NCBI RefSeq assembly: GCF_050947335.1
Contig: NC_134988.1
Coordinates: 2,976,001 to 3,040,000 of the forward strand
Direction of reading: 5' to 3'
From: Megachile rotundata
Taxonomy: Eukaryota; Arthropoda; Insecta; Hymenoptera; Megachilidae
Length of the DNA: 64,000 bases
Shown one piece after another: positions 52,075 to 63,333 of the stretch; position 1 is the stretch's first letter; each line of letters starts with the position of its first letter. The translations under genes were made by a program, and so were the position numbers. The notes beneath the pieces were generated by a model. It did not search any database. It worked only from the letters and a program-made list of their open reading frames with translations, and was not told the origin of the DNA.

Positions 52075-55000
52075 ATGGAAGCTCTAAAGAAAATGAGGGC
52101 AACAGTCAAATCAGCTTTAACGCGGTTCAACAATTATTTAGACACGTTTACAACACTGTCAGATATTGAGGACTTACAGTCACGGTTAAATAAAGCCATT
52201 CCGTTATTGGATAAATTTGAAGCTATACAAGAGGAAATAGATTCACTAGATGAAGTTGATTTAGATGAAACCGTTCGAACGCGTGAAGACTTTGAACGTG
52301 AGAAACAGTTACGCGAAGAAGAGGAAATAAAAACATTCGAAGACAGCTACCATAAGGCAATTGCCAAAGCAAAACGATTTATAAACAGTAGGCAATCCAT
52401 TTTACCTTCTTCGGGATCGGTATCTCGGAGTGCTACCGAATCGCCAGCACTTCATGCAGAAGCAGGCCCAATAGGGGTTAGTCTTCCAAAATTAGTATTG
52501 CCAACATTTGATGGCACGGTCAGTAATTGGATCAAGTTTCGTGATACATTTAAATCATTAATCCACGAACATACGGGACTGAGCAATATTCAAAAATTTC
52601 ACTATTTGAATTCAGCATTGACTGGAGATGCTGCGCGCACTATAGAGGCTCTAGGTGTTTCAGAAGCGAATTATTTGTTAGCTTGGGAGGGGTTAAAGTC
52701 TCGTTATGAAGATCCGAACACTTTAATTCACCACCATGTTCAAGCACTATTCGAAGCTCCCGTTTTGACACGCGATTCAACATATTCGGAATTGCGACAG
52801 TTGGTAGATAACACGAATAATCACCTACTTGCATTAAGAACGTTAGGAAAGAAAACTGAATACTGGGACCCGTTAATCATTTACTTATTAACATCGAAAT
52901 TGAATATTTACATGAAACGCGAATGGGGAAGAACATTGGCGAATTCGACAACAGAGCCAACCTTCAAAGAGTTCAGCAATTTTCTGGAAAGGCATATCAA
53001 ATTTTTGCAAAATTCTGAGACTGATAAAATAAAATTTAATGATGTTAAAATTAAAAAGGTTAATGTACAATCAATTCCGACAAAGTTAAAGCAAGTGAAA
53101 ACATACACAACAGTCGCGAACAAAAAGGCATGTATTGTTTGTAAAGGGACACATCCGATTTACACGTGCGAAGTTTTCAAGGGTATGCCGACGGCCGCTC
53201 GTTTGCAGAAAATCAGGGAACATCAGTTATGTTTTAATTGTTTGGGTGATGGTTACAGAAATCGAGAGTGTACCTTCGGACCTTGCCGAAAGTGCGGCAA
53301 GAAGCATAATTCTCTGATTCATTTAGACAACCCAAGTGTAAATACCACAGGGTCGTTGCAGGTACAAGTTACAGGTGCTCCTACTGAAGGTTTAAAGCAG
53401 GTAGAAAATTCCACGCAACCGAGCGAAGGCACGTCAAGTCCTTCAGAGGTAATAAAACAATCATTAACAGCTCGCGTCATACAAAAAGGGACAAAGGTTA
53501 CAATATTATCTACAGCCAAATTATATATTTATGATTGCCGTGGACAAAGGCATGAATGTAGAGCACTTTTGGACTCAGGATCTGAACCGCATATTATGAC
53601 TACCGCATTATTCAATCGTTTAGGACTTTCAAAAACAAGAAGCAACCTCGCACTTACGGGTATTGAACAAGGATCGGTACACGTAAATTATGTAGCCACA
53701 ACGAAAATCGGTTCCCGGACTACTAACTTCTCAGCAACCATCACTTGTGTTGTATTAGACAAAATAAGCAGTAATATTCCCAGTACACATATTAACACAA
53801 CGGATATACAGATACCAAAGGGTTTGGAATTGGCTGATCCAGCTTATAATTGTTCTGGACCAGTAGATTTAATTATAGGTGCTTCATTGTTTTTGCGACT
53901 CCTTTCAGTAGGGCAAATCTTCATTAAAGATACTGAATTAGTTCTCCATAAAACTGTACTTGGATGGATTATTGCCGGGAATATATGTCTCAATTCTCCG
54001 AGGAAATTAGTATGTAATTTAGTTAAGAATCAAGATTTAGATAATCAACTTGAACGTTTTTGGAAGCTGGAGCATTGTTTTATACCAACTAATTCAACCA
54101 CAAAAACAAAGGACTATAGTGAACAACATTTTATTCAAAGTGCAAAACGAGATGAAACCGGACGTTTCATAGTTAGCATCCCATTTAAGAATAATGTATC
54201 AGAATTAGGAGATTCTCTGAAAGGAGCAGAAAAAAGAGTCTATGCCATGGAACGGAAACTATCAAAAAATCCAGAACTCAAGAAACAATATACCGCCTTT
54301 ATGGAAGAATACGAAGCACTTGGACACATGACTGAAATATCGCCATCGAAGTACACAAATACATCGCATTTTTATTTACCACATCACGCAGTCGTTAAGG
54401 AAGACAGTACAACAACCAAGCTACGTGTTGTTTTTGATGGCTCGTCGAAGAGTTCCTCATCATTGTCACTTAACGATGTGCAACACATTGGACCAACAGT
54501 ACAGGATGATCTTTTTACAATATTGGTACGGTTTAGGAAACATAGTTTTGTATTATCCGCGGACATTGCAAAAATGTACAGGCAGATTTTGGTTAACGAG
54601 CGTGATAGAGCATTCCAATTAATTTTATGGCGATCAGACATCAACACGCCAATGAAATATTACGAATTGAATACCGTGACTTATGGCACGGCTTCTGCAC
54701 CATTTTTAGCAACGCGTTGTTTACAACAACTGAGCGACGAATTAAGGGAAAAGGATCCAGTTACAAGTCATGTTATACGTCATGATTTTTATGTGGACGA
54801 CTTGTTAACTGGCACGGATAGCGTTGATGACGCAATTAGATTAAAAACTAATTTATCGAACACTCTGAGTTCAGCAGGGTTTGAATTAAGGAAATGGGCC
54901 AGTAACGACCTTCGCCTTGTAACAGGCAATAAGAACGCCCCCAAGGAGGCAATTCCTTTGTTGGATAAGGACCCCAAAACGCTAGGATTATTTTGGGATC

Positions 55001-57438
55001 CTGCTACTGATGTACTGAAATACAATGTAAAGTACCTAGATCATAAAAGAATTACCAAACGTACTGTAACGTCGATAATAGCGCAGATATTCGATCCTCT
55101 TGGACTTGTTGGTCCAATTGTAATTAAGGCAAAAATTATATTGCAGAAATTATGGGAACTCCGACTTGATTGGGATGAATCTCTGCCTCAGGAGCTACAT
55201 ACATTGTGGCAAAGTATTTATAAGGAATTAAGAAATATTAATAATATAAGCATACAGCGTCATGTTATAGATAAGAACGTTAGTCAGTTACAGTTTCATG
55301 GATTTTGCGATGCTTCAGAATCGGCATATGGAGCATGTATTTATATTCGAACTCGAACTAGGAATAATAAATTTATAGTTCATTTATTATGTGCGAAATC
55401 GAGAGTAGCACCGTTAAAGGCGACAACATTACCACGTCTGGAGCTTTCTGGTGCTCTATTATTGGCACAATTAGCACGGAAAGTATCTCAGGCATACAAT
55501 TTGCATCCAGACCAGTGGTATTATTGGTCAGACTCAATGATTGTATTATCTTGGATAAGGGCACCAAGCAATAAGTGGAAAACTTTTGTGGCCAATAGAA
55601 TTGCTGAAATACAAGAACTCACGAATGACAATTGGAACCATGTTGAATCTTCAAGGAATCCAGCAGATTTAATTTCTAGAGGTGTAAACGCAACTGAATT
55701 AATCAAGGCAGATATTTGGTGGAATGGTCCCACATATTTGTCACAAGACGAAGATAAATGGCCAGTTTCTAAAGACATACAGTTAATAGATGCGCCAGAA
55801 GAAAAGCAAAAGGTGCTGCGCATTCAGGTCAATGAAGAAATTCAAAGTGAAATACAGATGAACCAAAATCGAGATGGGATACATACATCAGAATTCTTTG
55901 ATAGGTTTTCGTCATTTACTCGACTTATTCGAGTAACAGCATATATAATCAGATTTTATAAGAACTGTAGAGCGGGAATCCATGAAGGTCAACGAACATT
56001 GAACAACAAGAGGCACAATAAAAATAACGGGCATGAAGTTTTAAAAACCGAGGAATTGAAACTAGCAATGACACAGGTACTAAAAATGGCACAATCGCAC
56101 GAATTTTCGAAGGAGATTACTGATTTAAAAAAAGGAGCTAAAATTTTAAATAATCGGCTGATTCATTTAAACCCATTTATTGATAAGGATGGTATAATGA
56201 GAGTTGGAGGTCGATTGGATAACGCGTACATTCCATTTAATCAGAAACATCCTATTATTCTTTCTGGAAATCATAGATTAACGTACTTAATAATTAATTA
56301 TGAACACCAACGGTTACTACATGCAGGATGTCAAGCAGTGTTGTCATCGATAAGACGTACATATTGGCCTCTCGCAGGCAGGAATTTAGTTAAAAAGATT
56401 TTACGCCAATGTATGACTTGTTTCCGAGCAAAACCAACTGACTCTAAATACGTTATGGGCAATTTACCGACAGCTAGAGTATTACCAGCACGTCCCTTTT
56501 ACAGTTGTGGAGTGGACTATGCAGGTCCTTTTTTATTGAAGGAAGGGGCTCGTGCACGTGTTTCTGTAAAATCTTATATTTGTATTTTTGTTTGCTTTGT
56601 CACTAAAGCAGTTCATATAGAGTTAGCACGCGATTTGTCTACAGAAGCATTCCTTAATTGCCTCAGAAGATTTATTTCACGTCGTGGTAAATGTAAACAC
56701 ATATATTCAGACAATGGCAAAAACTTTGTTGGTGCAAGGAATGAACTAGTAAAATTAATTACTATAAATGAAGGATTTCAAAGTGAAATAACGCAATTTT
56801 TATCCAATGAACAGATTGAATGGCACTTTATTCCACCATACGCACCTCATTTTGGTGGACTATGGGAAAGCGCAGTGAAGTCTGCGAAATACCATTTAAA
56901 GCGTGTGATAGGGGAAACACGTCTTACCTACGAAGAATTTTATACAATAATAACACAAGTCGAAGCTTGCCTTAATTCCCGCCCATTATCTCCTTTATCA
57001 AACGATCCAAATGATTTAACCCCATTAACTCCCGGACATTTCCTTATCGGAGATTCATTAATGAGTTTTCCACAGGAGGATTTGCACGATATCAAAATAA
57101 CTCGTTTAAATAGGTATCAGCATGTACAACAAATGTTCCAACACTTTTGGAATAGATGGCAAAAGGAATATTTGCCACAACTGCAGGCACGAACTAAGTG
57201 GTTCAAAAATGCACCCAACGCACTCAAAATTGGTACCATGGTCCTCATACGGGAAGATAATATACCACCTATGCAGTGGCCATTAGGACGCATCACCGAG
57301 TGTCACCGTGGAAAGGACGACATCGTACGTGTAGTGTCTGTGCGTCTTCCTCGAGGCATTGTTAAAAGACCTGTTTCACGAGTTTGTGTTTTGCCGTTTG
57401 AACAAAGTGACAATACAGAACATTGCATTGAGGACTAA
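52075..57438 (+). CDS. Intact BEL/Pao polyprotein (1787 aa)
   Basis: One uninterrupted frame from ATG 52075. An N-terminal coiled region precedes the DUF1759 Gag-like domain (LPKLVLPTFDGTVSNWIKF, about residue 138 on). Zinc knuckles follow (CIVCKGTHPIYTC near 353, CFNCLGDGYRNREC, CRKCGKKH), then the DUF1758 protease LLDSGSEPHIM (Asp 500). RT has DFYVDDLL (YVDD near 906-909) and RNase H begins FHGFCDASESAYGA. Integrase has its zinc finger (HAGCQAVLSSI...CMTCFRAK) and core Asp 1481, Asp 1546, Glu 1598. A DUF5641 domain ends the protein (WNRWQKEYLPQLQ...PLGRI). All catalytic motifs are intact. No envelope gene follows, as for Pao-type elements rather than env-bearing ones. Confidence 0.97.
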   Translation: MEALKKMRATVKSALTRFNNYLDTFTTLSDIEDLQSRLNKAIPLLDKFEAIQEEIDSLDEVDLDETVRTREDFEREKQLREEEEIKTFEDSYHKAIAKAKRFINSRQSILPSSGSVSRSATESPALHAEAGPIGVSLPKLVLPTFDGTVSNWIKFRDTFKSLIHEHTGLSNIQKFHYLNSALTGDAARTIEALGVSEANYLLAWEGLKSRYEDPNTLIHHHVQALFEAPVLTRDSTYSELRQLVDNTNNHLLALRTLGKKTEYWDPLIIYLLTSKLNIYMKREWGRTLANSTTEPTFKEFSNFLERHIKFLQNSETDKIKFNDVKIKKVNVQSIPTKLKQVKTYTTVANKKACIVCKGTHPIYTCEVFKGMPTAARLQKIREHQLCFNCLGDGYRNRECTFGPCRKCGKKHNSLIHLDNPSVNTTGSLQVQVTGAPTEGLKQVENSTQPSEGTSSPSEVIKQSLTARVIQKGTKVTILSTAKLYIYDCRGQRHECRALLDSGSEPHIMTTALFNRLGLSKTRSNLALTGIEQGSVHVNYVATTKIGSRTTNFSATITCVVLDKISSNIPSTHINTTDIQIPKGLELADPAYNCSGPVDLIIGASLFLRLLSVGQIFIKDTELVLHKTVLGWIIAGNICLNSPRKLVCNLVKNQDLDNQLERFWKLEHCFIPTNSTTKTKDYSEQHFIQSAKRDETGRFIVSIPFKNNVSELGDSLKGAEKRVYAMERKLSKNPELKKQYTAFMEEYEALGHMTEISPSKYTNTSHFYLPHHAVVKEDSTTTKLRVVFDGSSKSSSSLSLNDVQHIGPTVQDDLFTILVRFRKHSFVLSADIAKMYRQILVNERDRAFQLILWRSDINTPMKYYELNTVTYGTASAPFLATRCLQQLSDELREKDPVTSHVIRHDFYVDDLLTGTDSVDDAIRLKTNLSNTLSSAGFELRKWASNDLRLVTGNKNAPKEAIPLLDKDPKTLGLFWDPATDVLKYNVKYLDHKRITKRTVTSIIAQIFDPLGLVGPIVIKAKIILQKLWELRLDWDESLPQELHTLWQSIYKELRNINNISIQRHVIDKNVSQLQFHGFCDASESAYGACIYIRTRTRNNKFIVHLLCAKSRVAPLKATTLPRLELSGALLLAQLARKVSQAYNLHPDQWYYWSDSMIVLSWIRAPSNKWKTFVANRIAEIQELTNDNWNHVESSRNPADLISRGVNATELIKADIWWNGPTYLSQDEDKWPVSKDIQLIDAPEEKQKVLRIQVNEEIQSEIQMNQNRDGIHTSEFFDRFSSFTRLIRVTAYIIRFYKNCRAGIHEGQRTLNNKRHNKNNGHEVLKTEELKLAMTQVLKMAQSHEFSKEITDLKKGAKILNNRLIHLNPFIDKDGIMRVGGRLDNAYIPFNQKHPIILSGNHRLTYLIINYEHQRLLHAGCQAVLSSIRRTYWPLAGRNLVKKILRQCMTCFRAKPTDSKYVMGNLPTARVLPARPFYSCGVDYAGPFLLKEGARARVSVKSYICIFVCFVTKAVHIELARDLSTEAFLNCLRRFISRRGKCKHIYSDNGKNFVGARNELVKLITINEGFQSEITQFLSNEQIEWHFIPPYAPHFGGLWESAVKSAKYHLKRVIGETRLTYEEFYTIITQVEACLNSRPLSPLSNDPNDLTPLTPGHFLIGDSLMSFPQEDLHDIKITRLNRYQHVQQMFQHFWNRWQKEYLPQLQARTKWFKNAPNALKIGTMVLIREDNIPPMQWPLGRITECHRGKDDIVRVVSVRLPRGIVKRPVSRVCVLPFEQSDNTEHCIED

Positions 57439-57614
57439 GATTATTAACATTTTAGTAGACTTCAAGTGAACAGTGGATTGATACATATATGATAGCACTT
57501 TGTTATTTTGTGTTAAAGACATTTTGTAGAATGTTTAGAATTATCAGTAGAATATATGTGTGATGTATGTATGTGTAGATTATATTGAAGGATGCTCCTT
57601 CAAGGCGGGCGGAA

Positions 57615-58200
57615 TGTTTGGACTTGTATTTTAGAAAGTTCGTAAATTGTGAACATTGTAAAATTCACACGTGCAACCCAGGACGAGGACTTATTGTAGT
57701 TAGGAATAATTTATTAGCTTAGGAAAACATCGCTTAAAAACTAAATGGTTTTAGTGGGCCATAAATTTGGCCATCTGTACTTAGTCAGGATGGGTCATGG
57801 GGTGCTCGGCTTCAGGGTGAAGTGTTTGGGACTTTCTAGCCGCGCCACTTATGCTGTATCTGAGGGACCAGAGGCGTGGATTTTTTAACGAATAGCGAAA
57901 GAGATGACCGTCCTTTTGCTAAACAGGAACGCAAGAAATCACCCAATCACAGAAGTCGCCCCCATTGACAGCCCTCCAAAAAAAGTTAATAAAAGGACTG
58001 TTTTTCGGAAGATAGGACAGAATATCTCAGAATCGTTAAGAATCGTACAGAACAATTTAAGAACCTTGTTAATCACGTCGCGCGGACTCGTGACAGAATA
58101 TCGGACACAGGCGTACTCCTGTCATTCACAATTTTTTATGAGCGAACTCTCGAACAATTTATAGTTGTTAATTTATTGAAACTTGGTTGTAATTTTTACA
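57615..58200 (+). repeat. BEL/Pao 3' LTR
   Basis: 586 bp, five substitutions from the 5' LTR. The 86-codon frame (57904-58164) is conserved. Confidence 0.9.
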
Positions 58201-59091
58201 CTCATAGCTACTTTGCCTTTAAGACTTTATTTTTGCGCCGATTCTTACAACTTAGAATTTATTTTGGTTTATTGTATTGCGATGTTACTTTCTAATTTTT
58301 TGGTTTACCTAGTGATTAGGTTAGCTTCCAATAAGTGTTGCATTGATGTTTATTCTTAGTCTAATTTAGGAATTACATTGTCACAAGTATTCTTATTCTA
58401 GCACTAAAACATAAAGCTAAAAATCTTAAGGGGTAAAACCATTCTAGAGCTCGAAAAAAGATCTAAATTTGACAATTTATTTTGGACGAACGACAGACGG
58501 AAAAGAATTTATTTTCAAAGGGTTTATTTAACATATATTGAACTACGACAAAATAATTTTTTATTGTCATTCTCGTACAAAATGGAGGCGACAGAAAGAT
58601 TGGCGGAAACAGCTTTTGTAAAAACACTCCCACGGGAGGACAAAAAAAAATAAAAAATCGAAAGAATTTATAATCTATATACAATTGGCTATGGAAGTAC
58701 GTAGAGGTTTTTTGATTAATCAATTTTTGTAGAAGTTATGCTGTTTTTAATAAATGAATCGACTTTTTGAATAAACGGCTACGTACTTCCACAGACAATA
58801 TTGTTGTGAAGCTACTGTAAAAATTTCAATTCAATCCATGCAATAGTCACCGAGAAATCCGTCCTCCCAGTATGAAGAAACTGATTTCGAGGAAAACGCG
58901 TTTGAAGTTTTATGAACATTTTAATCCTTAAATTCTCTGTTCACCGCTAATCTGCAATGCCTGTACCATACATTTGGTTATCGAAATCAGTGTTTGCCAC
59001 CTCCACTAGTTTTCTGGATGCTTCTGTTTGTTTTTTAGGTAACAAGTAAACTTATTATTTTAAATGATAACAATAATATAAAAGCGATGAA
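58201..59091. other. No recognisable gene; one distant inverted repeat
   Basis: TGGAAGTACGTAG (about 58691) and CTACGTACTTCCA (about 58779) are a 13-bp inverted pair about 75 bases apart, perhaps a MITE core. The right edge may hold further decayed Harbinger sequence. Confidence 0.3.
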
Positions 59092-59493
59092 TTGCAGCAT
59101 ACCGCGCGAGTACTCACAATGAGAACATACCTCTTGAAACCATACAAATGTGCGTCTCTCTCCAAAGAACAAAAAATATTCAACTATTGGTTAAGCCTTG
59201 TCCGTCACACAGTTGAAAACGCGTTTAGAATTTCGTCCATAAGTTTCCGAATTTTCCATACGAAAATATCATGCGCCTCGTCAGTCACGGATTGTTGGGT
59301 CCTCCATAATTGGATACGCAAAACATCGAATAGAAACACTGCGGCACAAACGGTCACTTGCGAAAGTAATTATGGGGGAAAAACATGGCCTCTTTCACCA
59401 CCCGCAAGGGCAGAAGCAAGCAGCATGGCGGCACGGTTCTTTTGCGGTAGAATGAAAGATTTCGTTAATGGTGAGGGAACGGTGCCATGGTAG
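59092..59493 (+). pseudogene. PIF/Harbinger transposase C-terminal fragment
   Basis: Translation contains YLLKPYKCASLSKEQKIFNY then WLSLVRHTVENAFRISSISF, CWVLHNWIRKTS and a terminal GEGTVPW. This is the DDE_Tnp_4 C-terminal block of Harbinger transposases (RR.VENAFG.l, C.LHN, and the final SVPW-like motif). The first two catalytic motifs are absent, and the Gly expected after VENAF is Arg. No inverted-repeat ends were found. Confidence 0.75.
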
Positions 59494-59890
59494 GAGTATA
59501 AGGTGTATTGACACTTATTTTTGTAAAAATAGCGTAATGTATAAATATTGTACATAACCATTAATTTGCGTAATGTTTTTTAGTTTCTAAGTACTCTATA
59601 TTTTTATTGTAAATATTTTTAAGAGAATGTTGCTATGTGTACGCATGTGTGCGTATAATATTTTCTAATTTTTATTTTAAAACCCACACTTTTGGCATAA
59701 AATGTAATATCCATATTGGATTCACCATTTTGAATTTTATGATTTTGCTGTCAGATTCTGAATTAACTATACTTCTCTAAAAGCGTTTTTTCTAAATTAA
59801 ATGATTGTTTTCTGCGTATGCTTAAAGACCACCCCTAACATTCAAAAGGTGGTTAAAATCCACACCATTGCTGAAATAAAAATATACATA

Positions 59891-60777
59891 CGAGGTGTGA
59901 CCCAAAAGTAACGAGACTGGTCCAATAAATCATTGTACCTGTAGAATCAGTTTTCCGTGACATTATCACCTTCAAAGTTGTCCCCTTCAGCATTCGCACA
60001 CTTATGCATTTGGCGCTGCCATTGCTAGTAACATTTCTGGAACGAGGTTTTTGGAAGTCCTTTCAGGAGATTCTCCGTTTTTGCCTGAACCTCTGTAACT
60101 GAGGTGAAATGGATTCCCTTTAAGCAAAATTTAACTTTAGGAAATAAAAAAAAGTCGCATGGATCCAAATCAGGTGAATAAGGAGGATGCCCCATTACAG
60201 TAATATTTTTGCAGAAACTGCTTGACAGACAGTGCCATGTGAGCGGGTGCATCGTCCTGGTGCAACAGCCATCCATCGCTCCACAACTGTGGCCTTTTTT
60301 TCCTAATTTTTTCACTAAATCTTTTTAGTACTCCAATGTAATAGTGTTGGTTAACTGCCTGATCACTGGGAAATCACTCAATCATTACAATTCCATTAAT
60401 GTCGAATTTTGATTTTGATATGCGTACTTTTTTGGGTTTTCGGGATCCTGGAGACTTCCACCCCATTGACTGGCGCTTACTTTCTGGGGCATAGGTAAAA
60501 ATCCATGTCTCATCACATGTTACAACAAATTTCAACAAATTTTACAAGAAACTTGATGTTTATTCGCTGTTCAGTTTTTACAATATTTTTCCGGCAGAAT
60601 GCAGTTGCACGTGTTCACTAAATAACGCAATACTTCCAAATGGTATGACCGATTCAATCGAAATTTGCAACATGGATAGAGGAGGTATGCGGGATGATGC
60701 CACAAAAACAATTGCTGCCAATTCCATTGTTTTTTCAAGATATACACCGAGTCTCGTTTCTTTTGAGTCACACCTCG
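59891..60777 (-). mobile_element. Mariner deletion derivative, copy D
   Basis: Inverted ends CGAGGTGTGA(C)CCAAAAG / CTCGTTTCTTTTGAGTCACACCTCG, with TA on both sides (59889-59890, 60778-60779). Minus-strand remnants show the same deletion junction as copies A-C. A frameshift near 60215 separates the second catalytic Asp motif from PPYSPDLDPCDFFLFPK. It is the most degraded of the four. Confidence 0.85.
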
Positions 60778-61057
60778 TATAAGATGTTTTACGAGTATGT
60801 AAAGTTTCATTAAAAGCGGTGAGTTACACTCCTTGTTAATTTTAACGAAATGCTACCATTCGTCTTGTTCGATTTAAAATTATCGGTGGCATCTATTATC
60901 CCGGCATCCATAATTTCGACAGCTAAAATCCTGACAATCCAAAACAATGTACAATCCCGACTACTATAATCCCGAGCACTCGTATCATGCGCCATAAATG
61001 GAGTTGTAGCGAGCAGCGTTGATTTTTCCTCGCTATAAAGCCGATGTTTCTTCTCTT

Positions 61058-61119
61058 GAGTTTTCTCCCGTGCTTGTGGGAGTTTTCCCCCGTGCTTGTG
61101 GGAGTTTTCCCCCGTGCTC
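61058..61119 (+). repeat. 22-bp tandem repeat, about 3 units
   Basis: Units GAGTTTTCCCCCGTGCTTGT+GG, the first with one change and the last cut short. The array is bracketed by CTCTTGAG (61053-61060) and CTCAAGAG (61117-61124), so it can fold. Confidence 0.75.
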
Positions 61120-61309
61120 AAGAGGGAACAGAAAGTTCATTCGAAAAAGCGATCTCAACTCGTACGAACACCTTCGATTTTCTAACAACGCGCATTTCGA
61201 TACAGTCAATAAAGTTCTCGTTATTGTTAAATAATCTATCATTTATTCACCCTTCACCCCAGAGTTTTAAAAGACGAATATATTTATCAAATGTAGTTAA
61301 CAGGTAATG

Positions 61310-61324
61310 TTAGGTTAGGTTAGG
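61310..61324 (+). repeat. Interstitial TTAGG x3
   Basis: Three perfect units of the common insect telomere repeat. Degenerate versions occur at 2334-2350 and 62558-62607. Confidence 0.6.
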
Positions 61325-62094
61325 TCAGTTTTATATATTTTTCGATTCAGCGTGTATACTGGTCAATTGCACCACAGGCGGAATTTTAAATAGTAATTAT
61401 ATTCGCCAAACTATTGCGCCAAGTTTAGTGTGTGGTGTATGGTGGGTGGTGGCTGAGAGGTTGCTTCCAGCAACGTTCTTCTAAATTTTTCTATGGTCTA
61501 CTTAGGAGATCCTGCTTAAACTAGGTTATTGATTGTTTTGCGCTAATTTCTCCTATACTTAGACGCATATAAAAACCTTTATAAATTTCAATTCTTAATA
61601 CGTGAAATACATGAAACGATAGCTTAAAGTACGTTTTAATTTATAATGAATTAATATTTTATCATTCTAATTGTTAAATATTTATTTTATAATAATTGTG
61701 TTTTTGGAGTAGATTTTCCATCCTTTGCTAACTACTATTCGCACCATTGATTGGGAATCTACTGTTAAACAAAGCACGTAAGACAATTGATTTAAACACT
61801 ATTATTTTTTCGCGGTCAGCAACTTATGGTTGTTTAGCAATGTTACCAATAAATTGTATCCGTAGTCTGGACACCATTATAAGCACATACAGCCACGGCG
61901 ATCCTCTTGACCTACCCTCATGCGTGTGCGGCGATGATGATCCATCGTTATAGAAGTTACATGTGAACCCCTCTTTCCGCTGGCAATTGTAGTTATTTAA
62001 AACCAAATCATGTTTTCAATCGAAGAGTATAGTTTTAACCAACGAATAAATTTTTATTGTTTTTCGAGGATGTAGACTCGCTTTACGAATTTGC

Positions 62095-62365
62095 GCTCAC
62101 AACGGACATGACAAATTATTTAAATATTTTTAATTTAAAGCTGCAAAAAACAGACTTTTGAAGAATACGGCACAAATTGCAATTTTAAAAGGTATTTAAA
62201 TATCATTAATTCTTTAATAAGTCAATTCCTTACGCGTTTTAATGATTTCAAAACTCTAAGAAATGACTATATTCTTTTCGAAAATCCTGTCACTGTTCTA
62301 ATCGAAAAACAAAATTTAGAATTTCAGGCAGAACTTTGTGATTTGCAAAATGATATTTCGTTATA
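62095..62365 (+). pseudogene. Decayed hAT-type (zinc-finger/GTF2I-repeat-like) transposase fragment
   Basis: Scattered plus-strand frames read MTNYLNIFNLKLQKT, then NDFKTLRNDYILFENPVTV, then QAELCDLQND. This order resembles the NxLNLKLQG...F.dF.....l..NPF...ie.....Q.El.dLQ.n segment of hAT transposases of the ZBED/GTF2IRD2-like type. There are several stops and frameshifts. The assignment rests on short motifs. Confidence 0.4.
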
Positions 62366-63061
62366 AGCATGATTAGAAAAAGGGGCTGAGTTTTTTTTCG
62401 ACATATTTATGCTAATACTTCGTTATCATCATTGATGCGAACAAATTCTTCTCATCCTTCCCATCACCGCGCTCGCCGCTAAGTATTCGACCACAGCCGT
62501 CTAAGCGGAAAGCATAGCAAAATCGGCGTCGCGCTCAGCGTGTTAATGACGTTAGATTAAGGTAGGTTAAGTTAGATTACGTTAGGTTAAGTTAGGTCAT
62601 GTTCTGATATGTGTATTTCACTTTTGTATTAGTGTTTCCTAACAATTGATATGATCAATTATATAAGCAATTCAAACATTAAAATACGAATATGTATCTC
62701 ACAAACCGTAAGAGACCCGTTGATTTTGAAAAAAGATATAGAAAAAATGTATATACACACAAAATTTTAGCACTGAACTCGATAGGGGTCATTCGGAAGT
62801 ATATCCAAAGATGTTTATAGACGTAAATATAGTATTAATAACTTTAATAATCTTTAAAAATAAAAATTATTAACAGTGCAAGGAAATTTTTAATCACAGA
62901 TGAATTTAAACAAATCTATTGTAGTACATTCCTGACACACAACGTCAGACGCGCGATCGGCAGCTCGGCCGTTGAGTCTAGAGCAGGAGTGAGGGTATAA
63001 TAGGCGAACCAGAAATCGACCCAAAATGTGCAAGTAATACCGAGCACTGGTTTACAATATG

Positions 63062-63333
63062 CAAGTAAGCCGTGCTTATACAGTAGCACGGGCCAGTAGG
63101 TAGTCGAATTTTTGCGTTTCTTGCTTTGCCTGTACGAGGCGTTTCTTATTTTGCCTGAATCTCCTCAGTTGTATAAAAAAGGGCAGGTCAAATGACGACG
63201 CAGAGCCTGGTGGAAGGAAGGCAAGAAAGGAAAGAAACCATTTTCCTTTTTCTTCAACAGATCTGTTACAGGCAAGTAAAAACCGCAAAAATTCAATTAC
63301 TTACTGGCCTGTGCTATTAGCACGGCTTACTGG
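63062..63333. mobile_element. MITE-like element with ~70-bp inverted arms
   Basis: AAGTAAGCCGTGCT...CGAATTTTTGCG (63063-63116 and on to about 63136) is matched in reverse complement by about 63262-63332 (AGTAAGCCGTGCTAATAGCAC inward). Arms are diverged by several bases and the centre is non-coding. Target duplications are not clear, so the family is not named. Confidence 0.6.

Larger units (their letters stand above)
50968..58200 (+). mobile_element. Complete BEL/Pao LTR retrotransposon (7.2 kb)
   Basis: Two 586-bp LTRs (50968-51553, 57615-58200), a tRNA-Tyr-type primer site, an intact polyprotein gene and a short purine-rich stretch (GGCGGGCGGAA, 57604-57614) before the 3' LTR. The LTRs differ at five positions by my count (under 1%), so the insertion is young. 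The target duplication is unclear: TACTTTG lies left of the 5' LTR (50961-50967) but next occurs eight bases beyond the 3' LTR (58209-58215). Confidence 0.95.
60780..62094. other. Unassigned sequence with short tandem repeats
   Basis: It holds the 22-bp tandem repeat (61058-61119) and the TTAGG triplet (61310-61324). No domain-bearing frame was found. Confidence 0.35.

Noticed and set aside
61058..61119. Spaced repeats considered as a CRISPR-like array
   Set aside because: The repeats are contiguous 22-bp tandem units without unique spacers, in a eukaryotic genome.
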